The notes: generated by a model from the sequence alone, not told the origin. A DNA stretch of 64,000 nt from SZUA-584 sp040768905 (GCA_040768905.1 JAXGMA010000001.1:496001-560000); one strand, 5' to 3'. Shown: positions 26,293 through 34,523, counted from the stretch's first letter. Numbers and translations are program-made.

Positions 26293-26399
26293 AAGAAAAA
26301 AATTTGTGAAAATTTGAACAAATTAAAAATTTACAAAGGATTAAAGTATATCTGTGTAGAATAACGAATATGGGGGGAAAGTTAATTTTTCAGCAAGAG

Positions 26400-26427
26400 C
26401 TGTTTTTTTTATATAAAACAGTTTTTT
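26400..26427 (+). terminator. Terminator-like hairpin in the leader of the decarboxylase operon
   Basis: CTGTTTT (26400-26406) and AAAACAG (26415-26421) pair perfectly and are followed by TTTTTT. It lies between a possible -10 (TAGAAT, 26357-26362) and the ribosome site at 26444. A short competing stem CAGC-AAGA-GCTG (26391-26402) shares three bases with the left arm. It could end rluB transcripts or act as an attenuator. Confidence 0.55.
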
Positions 26428-26455
26428 ATACAATTTTCATATGGAGGTTTACTAT

Positions 26456-27958
26456 ATGAGCGAACAATACGGGTTTGGCCTGCTTGCTCAAAAACGAAAA
26501 GCCTTAAAGGAAGGCATCAGGCTGCAGGAAGCCCAAAATACGCAGGCAAAGCTCACGGCAAGGCAGCGCATAGAAACGCTGCTTGACCCGCAAAGCTTTG
26601 TTGAAACGCTCGCCTTTGTGCAGCACTCCAGTGCGCCGGAAGGGCTCAAAGAAGTCAGCGCACCGGGTGAGGGCGTTGTGACAGGCTACGGGACTGTTGA
26701 CGGACGCGGCGTTTATGTATTCTCACAGGACTATAACGTACTCGGCGGAGCCATGGGCGTGATGCACGCGCGCAAGATCCAAAATATTCTGGAGCTTGCT
26801 GGAAAAACCGGCCTGCCCGTGGTGGCGCTTTTCGATTCAATGGGTGCGCGGATCGGCGAGGGTGCAGGGGCGCTTGAGGGCTACGGCAGCATACTAAAAA
26901 AATTGACAGAACTGTCCGGTGTTGTGCCGGTGATCACAGTCGTCTGCGGGCCATGTGCGGGAACAGCCGCTTTTCTGGTTCCATTGAGCGATTTTGTTTT
27001 TATGTCCAAGGATGTCGGCGGCATATACAGTGCAGCACCCGGCGCGTATAACGAACCTGGCAAGGCTGTACAGGTGCAGGATATCGGCGCGCCAACTATC
27101 CATGCGGAAAAAACAGGGCTTGTGCATTTTTTATCTGAAAACGAAAACGACGCACTCTATTCTGTGCGCCATTTGCTTTCTTATCTGCCGGACAATAATC
27201 TTGTAGATGCGCCGGTTCTTGACTGCGGGGACGATCTGAACAGGCTCATCGATGAGTATCAAGGCGCTTTTGATGTGCGCAGCCTTATCGGCGCGGTGAT
27301 GGACAGCGGCGATTTCTTCGAAAGCCAGCAGGCTTATGCGCCCTCTATCATCACAGGGCTTGGAAGGCTTAACGGCCGAAGTGTCGGTATCGTGGCAAAC
27401 GCGAACGGGGCTTGCATCGATGAAAAGTCAGCTTCGAAAGCCGCTGGCTTTGTGAGCTTCTGTGATGCATTCGGGCTACCGGTTCTTACCTTTGCAGACA
27501 CGCCGGGTTTTATTAAGGATTTAGCCCAGGAAAACCTGATACAGGCCGGAGCGCGCCTGATACGCGCTTATGCAGAAGCCACAGTGCCTCTTTTGACTGT
27601 TATCACCGGCCAGGCCGTGGGTTCAGGCTATGTGGCCATGGCGCCCAAAGCGCTTGGCGCCGATATGGTTTTCGCCTGGCCTGAGGCTGTGATTTCGGCT
27701 GTGCTGCCAAACGCAGCTGCTGTCATACTGATGAATGAGACGATCATGGCTTCAGATGATGTGATCGAGGCGCGCAAAGAGGCTGCAAAAACATATGCAA
27801 ACACGTATGCGTCTCCGTGGGAAGCGGCTAAGATGGGCTATGTTGATGAAGTGATCTACCCTTCGGAAACACGCCAGCGTCTTGCGGGGGCTTTGGAGCT
27901 TGCGCTCGGCAAGCGCGAAAAAAGGCTGCCCAAAAAGCACGGCACACGGCTGTATTAA
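26456..27958 (+). CDS. Biotin-dependent carboxyltransferase, MmdA/PccB type
   Basis: 500 residues from ATG 26456, with ATGGAGGT upstream. It is a two-domain crotonase-fold carboxyltransferase as in methylmalonyl-CoA decarboxylase alpha, the 12S transcarboxylase subunit and PccB. The N-half has VFSQDYNVLGGAMGVMHARK and GARIGEGAGAL; the C-half has FADTPGFIKDLAQE and GSGYVAMAPKALGADMVFAW. It moves carboxyl between an acyl-CoA and carboxybiotin. The acyl-CoA substrate cannot be read from sequence. Downstream genes supply the membrane pump, biotin carrier and a second carboxyltransferase, so it probably works in a Na+-coupled decarboxylase or in a transcarboxylase-like exchange. Confidence 0.9.
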   Translation: MSEQYGFGLLAQKRKALKEGIRLQEAQNTQAKLTARQRIETLLDPQSFVETLAFVQHSSAPEGLKEVSAPGEGVVTGYGTVDGRGVYVFSQDYNVLGGAMGVMHARKIQNILELAGKTGLPVVALFDSMGARIGEGAGALEGYGSILKKLTELSGVVPVITVVCGPCAGTAAFLVPLSDFVFMSKDVGGIYSAAPGAYNEPGKAVQVQDIGAPTIHAEKTGLVHFLSENENDALYSVRHLLSYLPDNNLVDAPVLDCGDDLNRLIDEYQGAFDVRSLIGAVMDSGDFFESQQAYAPSIITGLGRLNGRSVGIVANANGACIDEKSASKAAGFVSFCDAFGLPVLTFADTPGFIKDLAQENLIQAGARLIRAYAEATVPLLTVITGQAVGSGYVAMAPKALGADMVFAWPEAVISAVLPNAAAVILMNETIMASDDVIEARKEAAKTYANTYASPWEAAKMGYVDEVIYPSETRQRLAGALELALGKREKRLPKKHGTRLY

Positions 27959-27970
27959 GGAGGGCATGAT

Positions 27971-28423
27971 ATGATGACAACATTTACTGGCCTGTCCGGC
28001 GTTGCGCAGGCAGCCAGTGCACCTGAACCTCCGCTCAGCTTTGGAGAAGCTTTAAGTACCGGCGGAAGCGTCATTGTTTTTGGCCTTGCGATTGTTTTTG
28101 TGGCTCTTGGATTGCTGATACTGATCACTTATGTGTATCCGAAGATCTCCAAAATGCTGACAGGCAGGCAACCAAAGGAGAGGGAGCCAAGCAAAGCACG
28201 CAAATCCGCAAGGAAGAGCGAAGCGGTGAGCGCGGCACCTCATGCCCAAGCTGCAAAGGCTGCCGATGATACGGCGCTGATCGCAGCGATCACAGCGGCA
28301 GTTGCAGCAAGCCTTGGCACTTCGCCAAACGGCATAATGATCAAGTCGATAAGCCGTGCGCGGCAGAATATCCCTGCCTGGGGAAGAAGCGGGCGATCAG
28401 AGCAGATCTGCAGCCGGTTTTAA
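27971..28423 (+). CDS. OadG-type gamma subunit of a Na+-pumping decarboxylase
   Basis: 150 residues, with AAGGAGGG 6 bases before the ATG. One membrane helix (about residues 33-56, VIVFGLAIVFVALGLLILIT) is followed by a basic and Ala-rich linker and the family's ALIAAITAAVAASLG helix. Gamma subunits tie the membrane beta subunit to the soluble carboxyltransferase. The C-terminal segment RARQNIPAWGRSGRSEQ matches the usual 'W...GR...' end. Its place between the carboxyltransferase and biotin carrier genes agrees with that role. Confidence 0.87.
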   Translation: MMTTFTGLSGVAQAASAPEPPLSFGEALSTGGSVIVFGLAIVFVALGLLILITYVYPKISKMLTGRQPKEREPSKARKSARKSEAVSAAPHAQAAKAADDTALIAAITAAVAASLGTSPNGIMIKSISRARQNIPAWGRSGRSEQICSRF

Positions 28424-28465
28424 AAAAGTTTTATAAGAGATTAAAGATAAGTTTTGGAGGACACT

Positions 28466-28828
28466 ATGCGAAAATTTTTGATCAAAGTCAACGGCGCCAG
28501 TTACAACGTGGAGGTCGAGGAGATCGGCGGGGCCGCAGCTCAGGCTGCTGCGCCCGGACGTCCGGCCGTTTCCACTCCTGCATCTGCGCCTGCTCCGGCG
28601 GCAGCCGTGCCGGAGGGTACGCAGGTCAGCGCACCTATGCCGGGCAGCATCTGGGAAGTCAAAGTCAGTGAAGGGGATACCGTCAATGAGGGGGATGTGC
28701 TGTTCGTTCTTGAGGCCATGAAAATGGAGAACGAGATCGTAGCACCTGTTTCCGGAAAAGTTGTCGGTGTGCAGGTCGCCAAAGGAACTGCTGTTAACTC
28801 CGGTGATGTACTGGCCGTTTTGGCTTAG
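28466..28828 (+). CDS. Biotin carboxyl carrier protein of the decarboxylase
   Basis: 120 residues from ATG 28466, with GGAGG 5 bases upstream. A short N-terminal domain (MRKFLIKVNGASYNVEVEEI) leads through an Ala/Pro-rich flexible linker (residues about 23-48) to a biotinyl domain. The biotin-accepting Lys is in VLEAMKMENEIVAP. It shuttles the carboxyl group from the carboxyltransferase site to the membrane beta subunit. It is the only biotin carrier in the window, so both carboxyltransferases of the operon probably share it. Confidence 0.94.
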   Translation: MRKFLIKVNGASYNVEVEEIGGAAAQAAAPGRPAVSTPASAPAPAAAVPEGTQVSAPMPGSIWEVKVSEGDTVNEGDVLFVLEAMKMENEIVAPVSGKVVGVQVAKGTAVNSGDVLAVLA

Positions 28829-28849
28829 TGCAGATAAAGGAGGTAACAC

Positions 28850-29983
28850 ATGGAGGGTTTTAATATCGGCGAATCTTTGGTCGAATTCTTTACCTCGACG
28901 GGATTTGCGACGATGCAATGGCAGCAGGGAGTGATGCTTATTGTTGCATGCTTATTGTTGTATCTGGCGATCGTCAAGAAATACGAGCCGCTGTTGCTGG
29001 TGCCCATCGCGTTCGGTATGCTGCTGGCCAATCTTCCGGGCGCAAACTTGACGACAGACAGTGAAGGCGGCCTTATCTACTACTTGTATCAGGGTGTCAA
29101 ACTCGGCATTTATCCGCCGCTTATATTTCTTGGCGTAGGCGCGATGACGGATTTTGCGCCGCTGATTGCCAATCCCAAGAGCCTGATCCTCGGCGCGGCG
29201 GCTCAGCTTGGTATATTTATCGCCTTTTTCGGGGCGCTGCTTCTTGGCTTCAACGAACAAGCTGCGGCTTCTATCGGCATCATTGGCGGCGCGGACGGCC
29301 CGACGGCCATTTTCTTAACTTCTAAGCTCTATCCTGATCTATTGGGGCCGATCGCAGTGGCTGCTTATTCCTATATGGCGCTCGTGCCTGTGATACAGCC
29401 ACCCTTTATGAAGATGTTCACCACAAAGCAAGAAAGGGCGATCGAGATGAAACAGCTCCGGCCAGTCAGTAAGACGGAGCGTATACTGTTTCCGATCATC
29501 GTGACCATATTTATTTCGCTGCTGCTGCCGGCTGCGGCACCGCTTGTGGGCATGCTGATGCTCGGCAATCTTTTCCGCGAATGCCTGGTGACAGACCGGC
29601 TCAACAAAACGGCGCAGAATGAACTGATCAACATCGTGACAATATTCTTAGGCGTCTCTGTCGGCGCAACGGCAAAAGGCGAAACTTTTCTTGATGCCCA
29701 GACGCTATATATTATCTTGCTCGGCTTAACGGCTTTTATTTTCGGCACCATCGGGGGCGTGCTGCTTGGCAAGCTGATGTGTAAGCTCTCGGGCGGCAAG
29801 ATCAACCCGCTGATCGGCAGTGCGGGCGTTTCCGCTGTGCCGATGGCTGCAAGAGTGTCGCAAAAGGTGGGGCAGGAGGCCAATCCGAGGAACTTTTTGC
29901 TGATGCATGCCATGGGCCCTAATGTAGCGGGCGTTATCGGCTCGGCTGTAGCGGCGGGCGTGCTGCTTACGCTGTTTAACTGA
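28850..29983 (+). CDS. oadB: Na+-translocating decarboxylase beta subunit
   Basis: 377 residues, with AAAGGAGG 6 bases before the ATG. It is a polytopic membrane protein of about nine or more helices in the OadB/MmdB/GcdB family. It decarboxylates carboxybiotin and uses the energy to pump Na+ out. Family hallmarks are seen: IGIIGGADGPTAIFLTSKL with the conserved Asp, and the re-entrant region NPLIGSAGVSAVPMAARVSQ. The final helix holds HAMGPNVAGVIGSAVAAG. Together with the gamma subunit and biotin carrier it makes a complete pump. The sodium gradient it builds could feed transport or ATP synthesis. Confidence 0.94.
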   Translation: MEGFNIGESLVEFFTSTGFATMQWQQGVMLIVACLLLYLAIVKKYEPLLLVPIAFGMLLANLPGANLTTDSEGGLIYYLYQGVKLGIYPPLIFLGVGAMTDFAPLIANPKSLILGAAAQLGIFIAFFGALLLGFNEQAAASIGIIGGADGPTAIFLTSKLYPDLLGPIAVAAYSYMALVPVIQPPFMKMFTTKQERAIEMKQLRPVSKTERILFPIIVTIFISLLLPAAAPLVGMLMLGNLFRECLVTDRLNKTAQNELINIVTIFLGVSVGATAKGETFLDAQTLYIILLGLTAFIFGTIGGVLLGKLMCKLSGGKINPLIGSAGVSAVPMAARVSQKVGQEANPRNFLLMHAMGPNVAGVIGSAVAAGVLLTLFN

Positions 29984-30006
29984 GAGAATAAGGAGGTTTA
30001 TAATAG

Positions 30007-31404
30007 ATGGGAAAAGTCAATATTACAGATACGATATTAAGAGATGCGCACCAGTCTCAGGCGACCACGCGTATGAGTACAGCTGACATGCTGCCAGCGG
30101 CGCACCTGCTCAATGAGGCTGGCTATTGGTCGCTTGAGATGTGGGGAGGAGCCACGTTCGATTCGTGCCTGCGCTTTTTGAACGAAGACCCCTGGGAGCG
30201 GCTGCGTAAGCTCAAAGCGGCGATGCCTGATACACGCATGCAGATGCTGCTGAGAGGGCAGAATTTGCTCGGCTACAAGCATTATGCGGATGATGTGGTG
30301 GATTTCTTTGTAGAAAAGGCCATAGAAAACGGTATCGATGTGATTCGTATCTTTGATGCACTCAACGACACGCGCAACATGGAACGCGCCATGGCGGCAA
30401 CAAAGAAGTTTGGAGGCCATTGCGAGCCGGCCATCTCATACACCACCAGTCCTGTGCATACGCGCGAATATTTTGTGAATCTGGCGGTAGAGCTTGAAAA
30501 ACTCGGCGCGGACACCATCTGCATCAAGGATATGGCCAACCTGCTGCTGCCTTATGAAGCCTATGCGCTTGTCAAAGAACTTAAAAAAGCCGTCAAGGTG
30601 CCCATTCATGTGCATACGCACAACACGACGGGCGTCGGAGATATGACATACTTAAAGGCGATCGAAGCGGGCGCTTCCATCGTGGACACGGCACTCTCAC
30701 CGATGGCCAACGGCACGGCGCAGCCCTGCACGGAATCGCTTGTGGCCACTTTGCAGGGTACCGAGTACGACACAGGTATGGATATAAAGGTGCTCTCCAA
30801 GATCGCCAATCACTTTAAGGGCGTTGCCGCAAAGCTTAAAAAAGATGGTTTTTTAAAGGCGGAGGCACTGGGCGTCGAGGCCTTGATGCTGATCTACCAG
30901 ATCCCTGGCGGCATGTACTCAAACCTTATAGACCAGCTTGAAAAAGCAGGCTCTGGTGATAAACTTGACGAGGTGCTCAAAGAAGTACCGCGTGTGCGTG
31001 AAGAGTTTGGCTATCCGCCGCTTGTGACGCCCACCAGCCAGATCGTCGGCACGCAGGCAGTCTTCAATGTGATCGGGGGCGAGCGCTACAAGATCGTCAC
31101 CAAGGAGAGCAAAGCGCTGCTGCGCGGCGAGTACGGCCGTTTGCCGGCGGCGGTGGATGAAGATGTGCGCAAAAAATGCATCGGTGACGACCGGGTCATC
31201 ACCGGAAGGTCTGCGGATGAGATTGCTCCCGAGATCGAAAAATACAGGGAGGAAGTCAAACCATGGATGGAGCAGGAGGAGGATATATTGTCCATCGCCA
31301 TGTTCCCGCAGGTCGCGCCAAAGTTTTTCGAATACCGGCAGTCGCACAAATATGGTATCGACGCAAATTTGCTCGATAAAGAAAACATGATCCATCCGGT
31401 GTAA
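30007..31404 (+). CDS. oadA: Oxaloacetate decarboxylase alpha / pyruvate carboxylase 5S-type carboxyltransferase
   Basis: 465 residues, with AAGGAGG 9 bases before the ATG. A TIM barrel with bound metal opens with ITDTILRDAHQSQATTRM; metal ligands include the His pair in PIHVHTHNTTGVGD, and the carbamylated Lys is in TICIKDMANLL. The C-terminal half is the conserved PYC_OADA domain (YPPLVTPTSQIVGTQAVFNV). It transfers carboxyl between oxaloacetate/pyruvate and biotin. It lacks the C-terminal biotin domain of fused OadA proteins, like the transcarboxylase 5S subunit, so it depends on the separate carrier at 28466. Confidence 0.93.
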   Translation: MGKVNITDTILRDAHQSQATTRMSTADMLPAAHLLNEAGYWSLEMWGGATFDSCLRFLNEDPWERLRKLKAAMPDTRMQMLLRGQNLLGYKHYADDVVDFFVEKAIENGIDVIRIFDALNDTRNMERAMAATKKFGGHCEPAISYTTSPVHTREYFVNLAVELEKLGADTICIKDMANLLLPYEAYALVKELKKAVKVPIHVHTHNTTGVGDMTYLKAIEAGASIVDTALSPMANGTAQPCTESLVATLQGTEYDTGMDIKVLSKIANHFKGVAAKLKKDGFLKAEALGVEALMLIYQIPGGMYSNLIDQLEKAGSGDKLDEVLKEVPRVREEFGYPPLVTPTSQIVGTQAVFNVIGGERYKIVTKESKALLRGEYGRLPAAVDEDVRKKCIGDDRVITGRSADEIAPEIEKYREEVKPWMEQEEDILSIAMFPQVAPKFFEYRQSHKYGIDANLLDKENMIHPV

Positions 31405-31543
31405 AGACAAAACTGCCGCTATCAGGCCATGAACGGCCAATTGCGATCTTTGGGTATAAAAGGCATAAGATATTGTGTTTTGACGCAGGATGATTTATGA
31501 TAGAAAAGAATTTTTAAAGATTATTATTAGGAGGAATTTATTA

Positions 31544-32551
31544 ATGGCAATCAAAGTGGGAATTAACGGATTCGGACGTATCGGAAGGCTGGTTTTTCGT
31601 GCCGCTGTTGAGAACAAGAATATTGAGGTCGTGGGTATTAACGATCCATTCATCGATCCGGAGTATATGGTTTATATGCTCACCTACGACACCGTGCACG
31701 GCCGTTTTAAAGGCACCGCATCACATACGGCTAAATCCATTATTGTCAACGGCAAAGAAATCTCGGTTTTTTCATCCATGAACCCAAGCGAGATACCATG
31801 GAAAGCCTGCGGTGCAGATTATATCGTTGAATCCACCGGTGTGTTCACCACGACTGAAAAAGCCAGTGCGCACTTTGCAGGCGGCGCCAAGAAGGTCGTC
31901 ATATCGGCGCCTTCGGCTGACGCCCCGATGTTTGTGATGGGCGTGAATCAGGACAAATACACTTCGGATATGAAAGTGGTCTCCAACGCATCCTGCACCA
32001 CCAACTGCCTTGCGCCTTTGGCTAAGGTGGTTGACGACAACTTCGGCATACTCGAAGGCCTCATGACCACAGTGCACGCCACCACAGCCACACAGAAGAC
32101 GGTCGACGGCCCTTCCAGCAAGGACTGGAGAGGCGGCAGAGGCGCGGCGTTCAATATCATCCCTTCATCAACAGGTGCGGCAAAGGCTGTCGGCAAGGTC
32201 ATCCCGAAGCTCAACGGCAAGCTGACCGGCATGGCGTTCCGCGTTCCGACGGCAGATGTTTCGGTCGTTGATCTGACAGTGCGTTTGGAGAAAGAGACCA
32301 CTTACGACCAGATCAAGGCTGCCATGAAAGCCGCCGCTGAAGGTGAGCTTGCGGGCATCCTTGGTTATACGGAAGACCAGGTCGTTTCATCCGACTTCAT
32401 CGGTGATGCAAGAACGAGTATCTTTGATGCAGGTGCCGGTATTATGCTCAGCCCGACTTTTGCAAAACTCGTTTCCTGGTACGATAACGAGTGGGCTTAT
32501 TCGTGCAAAATCCTGATGCTGATCGAACATATGGCTTCAGTCGACAAATAG
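31544..32551 (+). CDS. gap: Glyceraldehyde-3-phosphate dehydrogenase, type I
   Basis: 335 residues from ATG 31544, with AGGAGG 8 bases upstream; the longer frame from 31490 is leader. It oxidises glyceraldehyde-3-phosphate to 1,3-bisphosphoglycerate with NAD+. The NAD-binding N-terminus is KVGINGFGRIGRLVF; the active site Cys is in SNASCTTNCLAPLAK; and the C-terminal WYDNEWAYSCK is standard. Asp in VVGINDPF suggests NAD preference. It stands alone, not with pgk/tpi, and has a terminator just downstream. Confidence 0.97.
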   Translation: MAIKVGINGFGRIGRLVFRAAVENKNIEVVGINDPFIDPEYMVYMLTYDTVHGRFKGTASHTAKSIIVNGKEISVFSSMNPSEIPWKACGADYIVESTGVFTTTEKASAHFAGGAKKVVISAPSADAPMFVMGVNQDKYTSDMKVVSNASCTTNCLAPLAKVVDDNFGILEGLMTTVHATTATQKTVDGPSSKDWRGGRGAAFNIIPSSTGAAKAVGKVIPKLNGKLTGMAFRVPTADVSVVDLTVRLEKETTYDQIKAAMKAAAEGELAGILGYTEDQVVSSDFIGDARTSIFDAGAGIMLSPTFAKLVSWYDNEWAYSCKILMLIEHMASVDK

Positions 32552-32563
32552 CCATCTTAAAAC

Positions 32564-32596
32564 AAACGGCGGTTGGCTTAGTGTCAGCCGCCGTTT
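32564..32596 (+). terminator. Terminator after gap
   Basis: AAACGGCGGTTG / CAGCCGCCGTTT, a 12-bp stem with one GU pair and a 9-base loop. The T run is broken (TTATGTTATT). Confidence 0.7.
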
Positions 32597-32705
32597 ATGT
32601 TATTAATAAACAAAATTAGGTCCGAAAAACATTAAGATTTGCAGGATATGCGCAGCGGCGTTGCAATTTGTTCAAAAATTTTATATATAAATTTTTAAAG
32701 AACAG

Positions 32706-32714
32706 TGATATAAT
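32706..32714 (+). promoter_or_regulatory. Extended -10 promoter of the DUF1002 gene
   Basis: TGATATAAT (32706-32714) is an extended -10 element. The region 17 bases upstream is AT-rich with no clear -35. About 37 bases lie between it and the AAAGGAGGAG ribosome site. Confidence 0.5.
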
Positions 32715-32757
32715 AGGCTGGCTAAAGAGCATCAGCTCTTAACAAAGGAGGAGTATC

Positions 32758-33645
32758 ATGCTGAGAAAAATATGCACAGCGGTTCTTGTCGCAGTGATCG
32801 TTATGGTTATGAGCGTATCGGCAGTTCTGGCTGTTGAGGCCGGGCAGGAGCGCGTGACTATCGGAGCAAATCTGTCAGAAAAACAAATCAATCAGATATA
32901 TCAAGACTTTGGCTTGACGCGCGGAGACGTGATCGAACTTGTTGTGACGAACGATGAGGAAAGAGAGTATTTGTCGGGATTGGTTCCTGACGAGAAGATC
33001 GGGACAAGGGCGATCTCCTGCATCTATATCGAAACGCGCGAAGAAGGCTTTGGCATTGAAGTGACAACAAAAAAAATTAATTGGTGCACCGAGCGCATGT
33101 ATATAAATGCCTTGCTGACCGCCGGCGTCGAGGATGCAAAAGTGATGGTATCCGCTCCCTTTGAGGTTTCGGGTACAGCCGCTCTTACCGGCGTTTACAA
33201 AGCTTATGAGGACATCACCGGCGTAGAGCTTGATAAGAGCGCAAAAGAAGCAGGCGCAGAAGAGCTCGTGGTCACCGGCGAACTGGCTGAGATCATCGGG
33301 AGCGAGCAGGCGGCAGAACTCATCAATGAGCTTAAAAAAGTGCTTGACCAGACAAAAGATATGACGGATGCTGAGCTGCGCGGCCTGATCCTCAAAATTG
33401 CGGCTGAGCAAAATGTTCAGCTCACAGAGGAAAACATTGCGCAGATCATCAGCCTTGTAAGAACGCTCGAAAAGCTGGATATCGAAGACTGGGCGCAAAA
33501 GCTGAGCCAACTTTCACAGACAAGCCAGGATGTTTCTTCATTCTTTGACGGTGTGAAGGATTTCTTTGCAGGCGTCGGCGATTTCTTTGCGAATGTGTTC
33601 GGAGACATCGGTGGTTTTTTCAGCAATCTGTTTGGCGGCAGATAA
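32758..33645 (+). CDS. Secreted DUF1002 domain protein
   Basis: 295 residues, with AAAGGAGGAG 6 bases before the ATG. It has a signal peptide at residues 1-25 (ending SVSAVLAVEA) and a DUF1002 domain (YpuA family) from about 30 to 245: VTIGANLSEKQINQIYQDFG and the conserved CTERMYINALLTAGVEDAKV are family blocks. The last 40 residues are unusual, with paired Phe at 7-8 residue steps (SSFFDGVKDFFAGVGDFFAN and on to FSNLFGG). This suggests an amphipathic helix that touches membranes. The family is exported and of unknown function. Monocistronic. Confidence 0.88.
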   Translation: MLRKICTAVLVAVIVMVMSVSAVLAVEAGQERVTIGANLSEKQINQIYQDFGLTRGDVIELVVTNDEEREYLSGLVPDEKIGTRAISCIYIETREEGFGIEVTTKKINWCTERMYINALLTAGVEDAKVMVSAPFEVSGTAALTGVYKAYEDITGVELDKSAKEAGAEELVVTGELAEIIGSEQAAELINELKKVLDQTKDMTDAELRGLILKIAAEQNVQLTEENIAQIISLVRTLEKLDIEDWAQKLSQLSQTSQDVSSFFDGVKDFFAGVGDFFANVFGDIGGFFSNLFGGR

Positions 33646-33657
33646 GGATAGTATGAG

Positions 33658-33697
33658 AAAAACCCTCCTGAATAGCTTTGCGGGAGGGTTTTTTTGT
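33658..33697 (+). terminator. Terminator after the DUF1002 gene
   Basis: An AAACCCTCC / GGGAGGGTT stem with an 11-13-base loop is followed by seven or more T. Strong. Confidence 0.9.
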
Positions 33698-33743
33698 ACA
33701 CTTTAGTGTGATTTTGAGCGCAAAGCGGTCAAAATCAAATAAA

Positions 33744-33762
33744 CCCCCGGCTATGCCGGGGG
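33744..33762 (+). repeat. IS200 left-end hairpin
   Basis: CCCCCGGC-TAT-GCCGGGGG, perfect 8-bp stem. It is the likely TnpA recognition hairpin at the left end. An extra inverted repeat GATTTTGA / TCAAAATC (33710-33736) lies just outside. Confidence 0.8.
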
Positions 33763-33792
33763 AAGACAGCGAGCTTTAGCTTCAAGCAAATA

Positions 33793-33844
33793 CCTCCTAT
33801 GTTAAAATGATGAGGTTTGCCGACCGCATCAAAAACAAAGGAGG
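33793..33844 (+). promoter_or_regulatory. Possible ribosome-site-masking pair in tnpA leader
   Basis: CCTCCT (33793-33798) is complementary to AGGAGG (33839-33844), the tnpA ribosome site. In IS200 a leader structure hides the ribosome site and keeps transposase low; this pair would do the same. Confidence 0.5.
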
Positions 33845-33851
33845 CAGTCCA

Positions 33852-34322
33852 ATGGACAAGAATAGTCTAGCACATACTATGTGGGAATGTAAGTATCACA
33901 TTGTGTTTGCGCCGAAATACAGAAGACAAGTCATCTATGGGAAGCTGAAGAAAGACATAGGGAAAATCTTGCGGGAGCTGTGTGACAGAAAGGGGATAGA
34001 AATAATCGAAGCAGAGCTATGCCCAGATCATGTACATATGCTAGTGAGAATACCGCCGAAATTGAGCGTATCTCAGGTAATGGGGTATCTGAAAGGAAAA
34101 AGCTCACTAATAATATTTGATAGGCATGCGAATCTGAAATACAAATACGGAAGCAGGCATTTTTGGTGTAGAGGATACTACGTAGATACGGTTGGGAAAA
34201 ATGCGAAAAGGATGCAGGAATATATCCGAAGGCAGCTACAGGAAGACGCCACCGCAGATCAGATAAGCATGAAGGAGTACATTGACCCGTTTACGGGTAA
34301 GCCGACGAACAAAGGCAAGTAA
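33852..34322 (+). CDS. tnpA: IS200-family transposase TnpA (Y1 HUH enzyme)
   Basis: 156 residues from ATG 33852, with AGGAGG 7 bases upstream; the frame from 33807 is leader. The HUH motif is DHVHMLVRIP, and the single catalytic Tyr is in the helix after GKNAKRMQEYIRRQ. The opening HTMWECKYHIVFAPKYRRQV is very typical of the family. The protein is full length and looks active. It acts as a dimer that nicks single-stranded DNA at hairpin-guided sites during replication. Base composition is more AT-rich than neighbours, as expected for recent transfer. Confidence 0.95.
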   Translation: MDKNSLAHTMWECKYHIVFAPKYRRQVIYGKLKKDIGKILRELCDRKGIEIIEAELCPDHVHMLVRIPPKLSVSQVMGYLKGKSSLIIFDRHANLKYKYGSRHFWCRGYYVDTVGKNAKRMQEYIRRQLQEDATADQISMKEYIDPFTGKPTNKGK

Positions 34323-34424
34323 CAAGACCCTTTAGGGTCGGCCAGAGAATATTATGCGGTTGGCAAACGATTCAATGCGCTTGCAAGCGCAAGCCGGTAA
34401 CATGCCCTTATAGGGCTAGAGCAT

Positions 34425-34445
34425 ACCACCGGCTAAGCCGGTGGT
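34425..34445 (+). repeat. IS200 right-end hairpin
   Basis: ACCACCGGC-TAA-GCCGGTGGT, perfect 9-bp stem. Two more small palindromes precede it: GCGCTTGCAAGCGC (34378-34391) and GCCC-TTATA-GGGC (34404-34416). Confidence 0.8.
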
Positions 34446-34501
34446 ACTGATTATACAGGGAGAGTACATGTTTGCAATGAGTTGTGCTATGGCCTATTAA
34501 A

Positions 34502-34523
34502 AAAACAGGATTTGCCCTGTTTT
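34502..34523 (+). terminator. Hairpin upstream of deoC, probable terminator
   Basis: AAAACAGG / CCTGTTTT stem, 6-base loop. The T run forms part of the stem. It would stop read-through from the IS into deoC. Confidence 0.5.

Larger units (their letters stand above)
33736..34456 (+). mobile_element. IS200-group insertion sequence (approximate ends)
   Basis: A lone tnpA of the Y1 transposase family lies between two subterminal hairpins that share the core CCGGC-TAN-GCCGG. There is no tnpB, so it belongs to the IS200 rather than IS605 group. Such elements have no terminal inverted repeats and make no target duplication; they move as single-stranded circles. The true ends cannot be fixed without an empty site. 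It sits between the DUF1002 terminator and deoC and damages no gene. Confidence 0.8.

Noticed and set aside
26293..26399. Riboswitch before the decarboxylase operon
   Set aside because: The AT-rich leader shows none of the conserved cores I know; only the hairpin is reported.
31461..31471. The 11-mer AGGCATAAGAT shared by the gap and deoC leaders
   Set aside because: A single 11-base match is expected by chance in a window this size.
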